Source of the DNA: Nitrospirota bacterium
GTDB taxonomy: Bacteria; Nitrospirota; Thermodesulfovibrionia; Thermodesulfovibrionales; Magnetobacteriaceae
NCBI GenBank assembly: GCA_015232165.1
Contig: JADGAE010000057.1
Coordinates: 1 to 9,362, forward strand
Reading direction: 5' to 3'
DNA length: 9,362 bases
Shown piece after piece: positions 1 through 7,036 of the stretch (position 1 is its first letter; each line of letters opens with the position of its first letter). The notes under the pieces were generated by a model. It worked only from the letters and a program-made list of their open reading frames with translations. It ran no database searches and was not told where the DNA came from. Position numbers and translations under genes: made by a program.

Positions 1-137
1 TTCTTGTATGCAGGCAATTTTGATACCCGAAAAAACTCGAATCCGATCAGTATACGTATAAAATTAATTATGGGCAGGTCTTGTTGTTTATTTTGCAGCA
101 CACCAGGCTCAGAGAAGAGACATCTTTAAGTGCGCTG
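1..137. other. Non-coding stretch downstream of the last coiled-coil gene
   Basis: No credible open frame, RNA gene or hairpin plus T-tract terminator is visible on the minus strand. There is a run of six T on that strand (30-35, A on the plus strand) without an adjacent strong stem. A 10-base perfect A/T-rich palindrome, TATACGTATA, lies at 51-60 and may be chance. The cluster may continue beyond position 1. Confidence 0.5.
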
Positions 138-740
138 CTATGTCAAGAGTTTTATTGCCACATCCATCTTGTTCTCCGTCTCCTTACAGACCGTGTACAA
201 CTGTCTCAGTACTTTATGATACCCCTGCAGGTGAGGGATCACGCTTTCGTTCTTTTGGGATATCTGCTGCACCCCATTTTCGATGTCCCTGAGCTTCTTG
301 ACTACGGTGTCCCGTTCGTTCCTGATGGCCTCCACCTCGTCTATAAGGTGGGTCTTAAGCGTCATACAGTTGTCCATGTCCGTCATGATGGTCTTTATGT
401 TTACCTTGAGCCTGTTTACGTCTCCAATGAGGTCCTCACGCCTGGAACTCAACGACTCTATGCTGCCATTATAACCTTCCGCCCTGTTGTTGGTCATCTT
501 GATCTCGGCGCTGATTGTCGCTATTACGGCATCAATCCCTTCCGTTTCGTTTTTGAGTTGCTTTATCCTAGACTCCAGTTCCCTGTTTTCGCTCTCAAGC
601 TCAACCTGCCGTGCCCTTGAGCCCTTTAACTCCGTCAGCTTTCCCCTGATTGTGTCCTTGATGCCGTCGTAGAGTACCTCGTAGGCGCTCTTTTCCTGTT
701 GCCCTTGTGGTTCCTGTTGTTTCCTTCTGAATTTATACAT
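138..740 (-). CDS. Coiled-coil protein E (200 residues), last gene of the array in this window
   Basis: A 200-residue protein with a very basic start (MYKFRRKQQEPQGQQ), a short helix (about 17-40) and a coiled coil from about 44 to 165. The C-terminal helix (about 170-200, LQGYHKVLRQLYTVCKETEN and onward) is less heptad-like and carries aromatic residues. No membrane segment, signal peptide or catalytic motif is visible. The ATG at 740 lies inside the last eight bases of the previous gene, and the ribosome binding match is weak (CAGGGC), so translation is probably coupled. The basic tip could contact acidic membrane lipid or nucleic acid, but there is no direct evidence. Not recognised by name. 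The TAG stop is at 138-140 and no further gene follows in the remaining 137 bases. Confidence 0.75.
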   Translation of the reverse strand: MYKFRRKQQEPQGQQEKSAYEVLYDGIKDTIRGKLTELKGSRARQVELESENRELESRIKQLKNETEGIDAVIATISAEIKMTNNRAEGYNGSIESLSSRREDLIGDVNRLKVNIKTIMTDMDNCMTLKTHLIDEVEAIRNERDTVVKKLRDIENGVQQISQKNESVIPHLQGYHKVLRQLYTVCKETENKMDVAIKLLT

Positions 741-1461
741 TGTCTTGCCCTGTTTTATCAGTCACGTTTTTTTTGAGTGACTTTATCTTCTCAAGGTTGA
801 CGATGCGCTCACCCCTGAGTGTGCTGATCTCCCTTTCAAGACGGCCAATTGCCTCTATCGCGGAGGAATACCTTATCTCGAGGTAGCTGATCTCCCTGAG
901 CAGGTCCGATTTTTCAACCTCCAGGTCATCAACCCGCTCCCTGGCCAACAACTCTTTTCTCTTAAGGGCTTCGATCTCTTTTTTCATGTCAACAATGGAG
1001 GTCTGGGCGAGATTTCTCTCATCGATGAGGTGTTCGATCTCTGCCTTGAGTTCCTCTCTGGTTGCAGTTTCGTCGTTGATGCGCTGGAGTTCCTCTTGTA
1101 CCTGCACCTTTTCATGGCGTAGGTCTGAGATGATCTCCTTTGATGCCCTGAGGTCTTTGTCCAAGAGGGCGTTTATCGAAAGCACCTTTTTGAGCTGTTT
1201 TTCCATATTGCCTATTATTGCAAACATGTCGTTGAGCGTTTTTTCCACGTCAACGGAGCTGATCACTTCCTTGAGGAACTCGATCCCCCTGATCTCGGAC
1301 AACAGCGGTGTGGTCATCAGGGCACGGCTTTCACGCTGTTGTGTCTTGTTTTCAAAGGAAAACTCCAGGGTATCCATGTCTGATATCTCTGCCGAATTGC
1401 TTGCCGAATCCGAGATATCATTTCTTTTGGCATCTCTGTTCGTTATATCTATTTGCGTCAT
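733..1461 (-). CDS. Coiled-coil protein D (242 residues)
   Basis: A 242-residue protein. The first 50 residues are polar and probably disordered, rich in Asp/Ser/Asn/Thr. A mixed hydrophobic segment (about 51-82, TPLLSEIRGIEFLKEVISSV and beyond) may be a globular or docking helix. A long heptad coiled coil runs from about 83 to 235. There is no signal peptide or transmembrane helix. The ATG at 1461 overlaps the previous stop as ATGA and is preceded by an AAGGAGA ribosome binding site eight bases upstream, inside the preceding gene. The end overlaps the next gene by eight bases (733-740). The disordered head plus rod layout suits a tether or spacer, but that is inference. Not recognised by name; a Mad/Man-type gene is the best context-based label. 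Confidence 0.75.
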   Translation of the reverse strand: MTQIDITNRDAKRNDISDSASNSAEISDMDTLEFSFENKTQQRESRALMTTPLLSEIRGIEFLKEVISSVDVEKTLNDMFAIIGNMEKQLKKVLSINALLDKDLRASKEIISDLRHEKVQVQEELQRINDETATREELKAEIEHLIDERNLAQTSIVDMKKEIEALKRKELLARERVDDLEVEKSDLLREISYLEIRYSSAIEAIGRLEREISTLRGERIVNLEKIKSLKKNVTDKTGQDNV

Positions 1462-2048
1462 ATGGTCTCCTTTTTGTAAAACTCTACCTTGACGTTTTTG
1501 TTAATCTCTTTCATCCTGTTCAGGAGTCCCTTCATGCCCTTGTGGGTCTGGATGAGTTTGTCTTCCAGCCCAGCAAGGTTTATAGTCTTCCTGGGTATAT
1601 CGCCCTGGACCGCGTTGATCTTTTCCTTGTAGATGTTCATCTCACCCTTCATGAACTCGATATCCATAATGATGTTGCCAAGGACAAATATCTCCTCGTT
1701 CAACTGCTCTGAGACGCTGTCGTAGACCTCGCCCAGCCTTGAAACCTCCTCCTGGAGGAAGTCGGTGTCAAAGACAAGGCTGTTTTCATCTATCATGGGC
1801 TTGAGCTGCCTGCCCCTGACCTCGTTGGCCTGTCTTAGCAGCTTCTTGAGCTCCACATGCTTGTCAAGGAGCTGAAGTTCAAGCACCTTTGCATCCTTTG
1901 TAAGCAGCTCGTTCCTGTCCTCCAGCGTCCTTAGCTGCCCCTTTACCAACTCAAGCTCCGTTTCGGTCTTTTTTAATACATCCTCAACTATGGAGTCTGT
2001 ATTTATCGACTGATCGCTTGTTTGATCATTTGTTTGCTCCTCTGGCAT
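1458..2048 (-). CDS. Coiled-coil protein C (196 residues)
   Basis: A 196-residue, acidic-to-neutral helical protein. Residues 1-18 are a polar Gln/Thr/Asp-rich leader. Residues about 20-75 form a first coiled coil (TETELELVKGQLRTLEDRNE and onward). A non-helical break with Pro/Met/Phe (about 82-96, LKPMIDENSLVFDTD) precedes a second helical run (about 97-145). A third helix sits near the basic C-terminus, after a Gly/Pro break at about 148-152. No membrane segment or enzyme motif is present. The break suggests a helical hairpin rather than one long rod. It begins 12 bases after the HEAT-repeat gene and ends in an ATGA overlap (1458-1461) with the next gene, whose ribosome binding site lies in its own last codons. 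Not recognised by name; likely a Mad/Man accessory protein of the magnetosome cluster. Confidence 0.75.
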   Translation of the reverse strand: MPEEQTNDQTSDQSINTDSIVEDVLKKTETELELVKGQLRTLEDRNELLTKDAKVLELQLLDKHVELKKLLRQANEVRGRQLKPMIDENSLVFDTDFLQEEVSRLGEVYDSVSEQLNEEIFVLGNIIMDIEFMKGEMNIYKEKINAVQGDIPRKTINLAGLEDKLIQTHKGMKGLLNRMKEINKNVKVEFYKKETI

Positions 2049-2055
2049 ATAACTG

Positions 2056-2061
2056 CCTCCC
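2056..2061 (-). promoter_or_regulatory. Ribosome binding site overlapping the upstream stop codon
   Basis: GGGAGG on the minus strand lies seven bases before the ATG at 2048. Its first G is the last base of the TAG (2061-2063) that ends the HEAT-repeat gene, so termination and re-initiation are physically linked. Confidence 0.7.
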
Positions 2062-3692
2062 TATTTGAGGTATAACTCTATTAGCTCGGTCTTTGTAAAG
2101 GTCTCATCACACTCGATGCCGCGCTGCGTGCACAGGGCTATGATCTCGGACTTGGACATATCACGCAGTTGTTCTTCGGAGTGTCTGTCGTCGCTTTTGG
2201 ATGCTGTTTCTTCTACGAGTGCGGATTCTTCCGTGGCCGGTTCTTCCGATGACATGGCCGCAAGGGCTGCCGCGGTGATCGACTCGTGGGTCTCGGCAAC
2301 GGTTGTCGGTTCTTGTGCCGTCTCCTCCGCCGCTTCTTGAACCTCCGTTACGGCTTCAACGGAGATACTTTCGGAGGGGATCTCAAAGGATTCTACCTTG
2401 CCGAGTTTCTCCTTTTGCCACCAATCCTTCAGCTCCTCAATTGCGCCGGCAAGTGCACTGCCCGACAACTGCAGGTCAAAAGATATAGACTCACCTATCA
2501 GGATGCTCAATGACTCCAGGGCCTTTTCCCTGACCTCGATGTTGTCATCCCCCAGGAGTCTCATCAGCGGCAACACGGCCGTCTTGTCCTTGAGGCTTGC
2601 AAGGGTAATTGCTGCCGCCTTTCTGACCTTGTCTTCCTTGTCGTTGAGCGACTGTACGAGGGATGGTACGGCCTCCGTGATGTCCTTCCAACCTATATAT
2701 GTTGCGGCCATTCTCCTTACTTCGGGGTGTTCGTCCTTCAGTGCGTCGGTAAGTATCTGTTTTATCCTGTCGCCTTCTCCGAGTTTGTACAGGCCCCTGA
2801 GGCTGCTGAGTCTGACCCTGTAGGCGGGGTCGTTCAACAGATCGACAAACAGCTCTATTGCCTGAATATCGCCGATATTGGTCATGGAGTTGACAACCTC
2901 GGTGGTCAGGAATGGGTTGTTGTAGTTGACGGCCTCCAGCAGTATCGGTATGGCTGCCTTGTTGGCGATCTTTCCGAGTTCTGCCGCGGAGAGTATCTTT
3001 ATCTCCATGTCCGAGTCGAGCAGGTCGGCTGCTATCTTGCTAAATATCGCGCGGTCGGAATCGGTGTCGAACTCGCCCTGTTTAACGGCCTTGTCGGTCT
3101 TGGCCCTGATGTTGGCATTGACCGTGCTTGTATCTACGTGTTTAGCCTTTTTTCTTGTTACCTTTGCCTCGGACAGTTTTTTGTCTTCGGCTTGTTTTTC
3201 TTTCTTTTTTAGTTTTTCGACCTTTTTTATGTCTTCCAGTTCGGAGATGCGGAGTTTGAGTCTCTGTATCTCTTTTTCGTATTCCTTGACGTCGCTTATC
3301 AGTTTCTTTGCCTTGTCGGACTCGAGCTTTTCGGACGATGCCCCCTCCTGCCCTATCTCATAGAACAGGCCCTTGATCTTGTCTTCGTACTCGTCGATCT
3401 TGTCTTCCAGTTCGCCGGCTTCGTCTTTTTTGATTTTAATCTTTGATATGCCACCGACAAACAGGTCCTTTGTTTTGGATGCAAGCGCCGGGGTAAAGCT
3501 CAAAAGGTCCACTGTCTTTTCCCAGATGACTGATGTATTTTTCAATAGGTCCGGGGTCTTCTTCAACTGATTGTACATAGCTACCGTGAAGTCGGCGCTG
3601 ACGTCATATGCGCTGACCATAAAGCTCCCTGTGGCATTTAGCGCCTTTGCCACGCCACCCATAAATCCTTTTCTCTGTGACTCTTGCTGCAT
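2061..3692 (-). CDS. Coiled-coil, HEAT-repeat and SAP/HeH-like multidomain protein (543 residues)
   Basis: The largest complete protein in the window, with four parts. Residues 1-90 are mildly amphipathic without a real membrane segment. Residues about 92-180 are a Lys/Glu-rich coiled coil. Residues about 210-400 form at least five HEAT-type helical repeats, with the recurring pattern of a short helix, then D-x-x-x-VR-x-x-A-x-x-x-L (for example DEHPEVRRMAATYIG, DKEDKVRKAAAITLASL, DDNIEVREKALESLS). An acidic Glu/Ala/Thr-rich linker (433-505) leads to a C-terminal helix-extension-helix (506-543, MSKSEIIALCTQRGIECDE and then KTELIELYL) like SAP/HeH/Rho-N folds. HEAT solenoids usually bind proteins; SAP-like ends often bind nucleic acid, though here either is open. 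There are no catalytic motifs. A strong AGGAGG sets the start at 3692, and the TAG stop lies in the next gene's ribosome binding site. Probably a Mad-type scaffold or adaptor; the name is uncertain. Confidence 0.82.
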   Translation of the reverse strand: MQQESQRKGFMGGVAKALNATGSFMVSAYDVSADFTVAMYNQLKKTPDLLKNTSVIWEKTVDLLSFTPALASKTKDLFVGGISKIKIKKDEAGELEDKIDEYEDKIKGLFYEIGQEGASSEKLESDKAKKLISDVKEYEKEIQRLKLRISELEDIKKVEKLKKKEKQAEDKKLSEAKVTRKKAKHVDTSTVNANIRAKTDKAVKQGEFDTDSDRAIFSKIAADLLDSDMEIKILSAAELGKIANKAAIPILLEAVNYNNPFLTTEVVNSMTNIGDIQAIELFVDLLNDPAYRVRLSSLRGLYKLGEGDRIKQILTDALKDEHPEVRRMAATYIGWKDITEAVPSLVQSLNDKEDKVRKAAAITLASLKDKTAVLPLMRLLGDDNIEVREKALESLSILIGESISFDLQLSGSALAGAIEELKDWWQKEKLGKVESFEIPSESISVEAVTEVQEAAEETAQEPTTVAETHESITAAALAAMSSEEPATEESALVEETASKSDDRHSEEQLRDMSKSEIIALCTQRGIECDETFTKTELIELYLK

Positions 3693-3697
3693 ATTAT

Positions 3698-3703
3698 CCT
3701 CCT
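3698..3703 (-). promoter_or_regulatory. Strong ribosome binding site of the HEAT-repeat gene
   Basis: A full AGGAGG on the minus strand, five bases before the ATG at 3692 and preceded by an A/T-rich stretch (about 3704-3730). It is the best Shine-Dalgarno match in the window, and it fixes the start and suggests independent, efficient initiation. Confidence 0.8.
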
Positions 3704-3737
3704 AACTTTTTTATATATTCCTTACTTTTTTGCTGCT

Positions 3738-3752
3738 CCAGGACACTCCTGG
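3738..3752 (-). repeat. Perfect short hairpin directly after the TauE/SafE stop codon
   Basis: CCAGGA and TCCTGG form a perfect six-base stem around a GTG loop on the coding strand, beginning at the base after TAA (3753-3755). No T-tract follows in the transcript direction (A-rich instead), so it is not a typical intrinsic terminator. It could be an mRNA processing or stability element between two operon segments. Confidence 0.5.
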
Positions 3753-4829
3753 TTATGTGATGTTCAAAAACAGCTTAATAGACAAGAGCACCAACAATAT
3801 AGCGATGATCTTTTTCAGCATCTCCGAGTGTGTCTTGATAGAGGCCCTTGCCCCATAGTAGGCACCCAGGATCGAACCAATGCCCAGGACGACGGCATAA
3901 TCTATGTTGATTGCCCCCAGGCCGAGGAAGGTTATAAGGCCGAAGAAGCTGGTTATGACGATTATAAAGTGCGACGTAGCGGTGGCCACGTGCAGGGGCA
4001 TACCGATGAAGTTCATAAAGGGGACGTGTATAATGCCTCCACCCAGACCCAGTAGGCCCGATACGATACCCACAATGAAACTGCCGGCAAACCCCACGGC
4101 CATATCCGGACTATAGACGTAGGTTGTACCAAAGGAGTCACGCAGCGTCCGACGCATTGGCTGGTCGTCAACGTTTTCTCTGACCAGGTAGAAGTCGTTT
4201 ACAAAGATCAGTATATATGCCATAACGGTCAACAGCAGTGCGAATATGGCATAGAAGGCATTGATACTGATATTGAGTGCGAATACGGCACCCAGGATGA
4301 CACCGGGGATGGCCACGACCGAATATTTTATACCTATTTCGTAGTCTATGCGTTTCTGCGACACGTATGCAAACGTACCCGAGAGTGCGTTGAGAAAGAC
4401 TATGATCATGGAGGTGCCAACTGCATAGTGTGGGATGAACTTATAGAATATAATCAGCACCGGGACAACCAGGAATCCTCCGCCGGCCCCTATGAGTGTA
4501 CCGATAAAGCCTATGGAGACACCCACGACAAGGAGCACGACGATCTCAAAGAAACCGTCTATTGGTTCATGGAGGGTCTGTCCGACGCCGATCATGGGGG
4601 TTGTCTCCAGCACTACCATATCCGCATCTGGTGTAGCGTCGGGGTCTGCGACTGTAACAGGCGGTTTTACTGACATGCCTGTCGTTGAGGCAGAGTTGAA
4701 CATCAGCCAGGCGCCACAGCATATGGCACCCATTATGAGCAGCAGTAACAGAGGATTTTGTGTAGTCATCTCTCGCACCGCCTGTTGGATCACTCTTTGA
4801 ACCGCTTTTTGGATAGATTTCATTAGCAT
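3753..4829 (-). CDS. Stand-alone TauE/SafE membrane protein (MamO-Cter type)
   Basis: A 358-residue TauE/SafE-family integral membrane protein. An N-terminal helix (about 25-44) is followed by a polar, Pro/Asp/Thr-rich loop (45-90) and then about eight hydrophobic segments between 94 and 356. The two internally repeated family motifs are clear: GFIGTLIGAGGGFLVVP (107-123) and GIVSGLLGLGGGIIHVP (254-270). The family exports sulfur-containing anions in other bacteria; the substrate here is unknown. In Magnetospirillum MamO, a degenerate trypsin-like domain is fused to a TauE/SafE domain. Here the transporter part stands alone with only one extra helix and a short loop, as in the MamO-Cter genes of Nitrospirota and Desulfobacterota clusters. 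The ATG at 4829 directly follows the upstream TAG; a second Met at residue 3 is possible. No clear Shine-Dalgarno lies near, so translation is probably coupled. Family is certain; a magnetosome role is inferred from context. Confidence 0.85.
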   Translation of the reverse strand: MLMKSIQKAVQRVIQQAVREMTTQNPLLLLLIMGAICCGAWLMFNSASTTGMSVKPPVTVADPDATPDADMVVLETTPMIGVGQTLHEPIDGFFEIVVLLVVGVSIGFIGTLIGAGGGFLVVPVLIIFYKFIPHYAVGTSMIIVFLNALSGTFAYVSQKRIDYEIGIKYSVVAIPGVILGAVFALNISINAFYAIFALLLTVMAYILIFVNDFYLVRENVDDQPMRRTLRDSFGTTYVYSPDMAVGFAGSFIVGIVSGLLGLGGGIIHVPFMNFIGMPLHVATATSHFIIVITSFFGLITFLGLGAINIDYAVVLGIGSILGAYYGARASIKTHSEMLKKIIAILLVLLSIKLFLNIT

Positions 4830-5981
4830 CTACTTTGCAACTGCCTCTTCAAACACCTTAAGGTGTTTGTCAATACCCTTGACCTCGGCACCTAGCAGTT
4901 CATTTACGGCATCTATGTAGCCATTTAGCTGTTTGCCCAGGTATACCACACGCTCGTTGATAGCCACTTCCCTACCGTACTCCTGGAGTTTTTGCGGGAT
5001 ACCTTCAACCTGGCGTCTTTTTTCCTCCAATAGTAGTTTGCGTTCCTCGAAGCGTTCGGTGAAGTGCTTTTCGCCCTCGATTGATTCGTTTGTTGACTCG
5101 ATGGTGGCCTCGATTTCATGTATCTTACGTTTTTTGCCTTCGAGTTCTGCGATAATGGCGATACGCCGACTCTTGAGGTCATCAATATCGGCCTGGAGCA
5201 CATCCTTGTCCTCTATGGTGGTGTAATAGTTTATCTTTTCTTCCAGTTCCTTTTCAGCGGCGGAGAGTCTTTCCTTTTCCTTGGTCTCCTTTGTCAGGTT
5301 AGCCTGTGCCTGTGTGAGTTCCGTCTTACTCTTGCCTATGGCATCTTTGACCTTTTTGGTCTCTTGTTGGAGTTCCTTTATTTTTTTTGCGGCCTCGGCC
5401 TGCATTGTGGTAAGCTCGTCCTTGTTTGCGGTCAGGTAGGGCTTATCGGCGTGTTGGTCTTTCTGCTGTTGCAGTGTGAGCACCTCGTTTGATAGCTTGT
5501 CTGCGGTCTTTGTCTTTTCCTCCGTGTTGCGTAGTAGGTCTTGTTTGAGCCTGCTGATCTCCTTGTAGGACTTATCCAGGGTCTTGAACCGCTCCGAGAG
5601 TTTATGAACGCTGTCGGTCAACGTCTGTACCTGTCGCTTTTTATCGTCGAGGAGGCCGGGGGTATTTTCAAACTCCTTTAGTTTTTCCAACCACATGAGG
5701 ACCTTTGCCTTTTCTTCCCTGTAGTCCTTTAGGGTTTCACGTGATTGAGCCAGTTTTTTCTCCGTCGCGGAGATGGTTGTCTTGAGGTCGGTGCTTTTTT
5801 TCCTGACCGTGGCAACCTTGTCCTGCATGTATTGAACGTCTCTGAGTTTCTTGGCAATCTCGGACTTAAGGGCGATGATCCTCTTTTTAATGACCAGTGT
5901 GTGTACCACGTTACCTATCAGGTCGAGCATTTCATCCCTGTTATAGGTTGTCTCCTTGGGGCTGTAATCTCTGGTTGTCAT
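4830..5981 (-). CDS. Large coiled-coil protein B (Mad-like, 383 residues)
   Basis: A 383-residue protein. The N-terminal 20 residues are polar, then a short non-heptad helix follows (about 18-32, MLDLIGNVVHTLVIK). A nearly uninterrupted, Lys/Glu-rich coiled coil covers about 33-350, and the C-terminal helical segment (about 350-383) is less charged and may be a docking region. No transmembrane helix, Walker motif or export signal is visible. Its start forms an ATGA overlap with coiled-coil gene A, and its TAG stop (4830-4832) is followed with no gap by the ATG of the TauE/SafE gene. It is therefore embedded between a coiled-coil partner and a membrane protein. A Mad25/Mad26-like role as a cytoplasmic scaffold on magnetosomes is plausible but inferred. 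It could equally be a generic filament-like protein specific to the clade. Confidence 0.8.
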   Translation of the reverse strand: MTTRDYSPKETTYNRDEMLDLIGNVVHTLVIKKRIIALKSEIAKKLRDVQYMQDKVATVRKKSTDLKTTISATEKKLAQSRETLKDYREEKAKVLMWLEKLKEFENTPGLLDDKKRQVQTLTDSVHKLSERFKTLDKSYKEISRLKQDLLRNTEEKTKTADKLSNEVLTLQQQKDQHADKPYLTANKDELTTMQAEAAKKIKELQQETKKVKDAIGKSKTELTQAQANLTKETKEKERLSAAEKELEEKINYYTTIEDKDVLQADIDDLKSRRIAIIAELEGKKRKIHEIEATIESTNESIEGEKHFTERFEERKLLLEEKRRQVEGIPQKLQEYGREVAINERVVYLGKQLNGYIDAVNELLGAEVKGIDKHLKVFEEAVAK

Positions 5982-7036
5982 AGCCGTACCGCCCGAGCTA
6001 TGATCTCTGCCTTGCCGTCGATGGATTGCAGGTCGTTATCCAGGATCATTTTATCCATGTATGCCTCTCTGAGGGCGTTAAGGGTTTTCTCAAGTGCGCC
6101 GGCCACTTCGCTACGTCTTTGTTGTTGTGCGGCAACTGCTTGAAGGTCGCTGTCTTTCCGGGCGATCTCCTCATCTATCAGCTTTAACTCTTCCTTGCTC
6201 TGTGCATTGCTGCCGGCCAGTGTCTCGAGTGCTTGTTGTCTGGCCTCCAGGTCCCTTTCCAGGTCTCTTATGTTGAGGTCATAGGTGGTCACCTGGGGGG
6301 ATATAAATTCGATCTCGGACTTCATAAACGTGCGTTCCTTGACCAGTTCATCCACACCCCTGGTCTTTATTTCAAGCTCCTTGCAACGTGTTTCGTATTG
6401 TTTTACACCGTCCCTCAGTGATGCCACGATGTCGGTCTCCCTGGATAGTGATGTGGTGACCTTGTCGAGGTCGTTGAGGCACTGGTTGTAGTCGTGGTTT
6501 AGGGTATCCAGTTCTTTTTCTAGTGCCTCTGCCTGGATAAACACGGCCGCTATCTCTTGCAGTTGACGCACCTGTACGCTCAGGGACTCCTTCTGTGACG
6601 TATTTGTCTCGATTGAGGACAGCAGGGTCTGAAGTCTTGTCTTTAGCTCCTCGATGTCCAGATTATCGTTATAGGAGATGGTCTCCGTATTGGATATGTC
6701 CGCCTTGAGCTTTCTTTCGTCTTCTTTTAGGGTGGACAGACGTTTGTCCAGGAAATCCAGTTCCTTGAGAATCTCATCGGGATCACCGAGTTTGGCCTTT
6801 TTGTTCTTGTAGTTCAGGATGACATCGTAGGCTGCCTTTGCCTCGAGGTCGTTCTGGGCAAGCTCCGACTTGGACCGTTGTAGGTTGTAGTTGTCTTTTT
6901 CAATTGTGGAGTTCAGGCGATTAAACTCGGCAATCAAGTCCTCCAGTTCAGCAGAGAGGTCTCTCGACTTACCGTTTAACTCGTCAAACTCCTTGGCCTC
7001 TGACCCGTTACTATTGGATATACGTATTGCAACCAT
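5978..7036 (-). CDS. Large coiled-coil protein A (Mad-like, 352 residues)
   Basis: A 352-residue protein predicted to be almost entirely helical coiled coil, from about residue 15 to 335, with short breaks near Gly/Pro such as KLGDPDEI (about 80-90) and around FISPQVTTYD. It has no signal peptide, membrane helix or nucleotide-binding P-loop. It therefore resembles the arms of SMC-type proteins without the ATPase heads. The ATG at 7036 is preceded by GGGGG about ten bases upstream, a weak and slightly distant ribosome binding site. It overlaps the next coiled-coil gene by ATGA (5978-5981), which suggests the two are made in equal amounts and may associate. Large coiled-coil Mad proteins (Mad23, Mad25 and Mad26 types) are known from magnetosome clusters of deep-branching magnetotactic bacteria. 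Which one this is cannot be decided here. The coding call is strong; function is unknown. Confidence 0.8.
   Translation of the reverse strand: MVAIRISNSNGSEAKEFDELNGKSRDLSAELEDLIAEFNRLNSTIEKDNYNLQRSKSELAQNDLEAKAAYDVILNYKNKKAKLGDPDEILKELDFLDKRLSTLKEDERKLKADISNTETISYNDNLDIEELKTRLQTLLSSIETNTSQKESLSVQVRQLQEIAAVFIQAEALEKELDTLNHDYNQCLNDLDKVTTSLSRETDIVASLRDGVKQYETRCKELEIKTRGVDELVKERTFMKSEIEFISPQVTTYDLNIRDLERDLEARQQALETLAGSNAQSKEELKLIDEEIARKDSDLQAVAAQQQRRSEVAGALEKTLNALREAYMDKMILDNDLQSIDGKAEIIARAVRL

Noticed and set aside
51..60. TATACGTATA palindrome as an operator
   Set aside because: A ten-base A/T-rich palindrome is easily due to chance, and there is no adjacent promoter or gene start to give it meaning.
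81..620. 179-residue plus-strand frame opposite coiled-coil gene E
   Set aside because: It is antisense to a well-supported coiled-coil gene with a clean operon junction. Its Leu/Val/Tyr/His-rich composition is what the opposite strand of a Lys/Glu-rich gene gives.
2727..3363. Hydrophobic plus-strand frames opposite the HEAT-repeat gene
   Set aside because: The Phe/Ser/Leu-rich runs mirror Lys/Glu codons of the coiled coil on the other strand. They look membrane-like only because of that.
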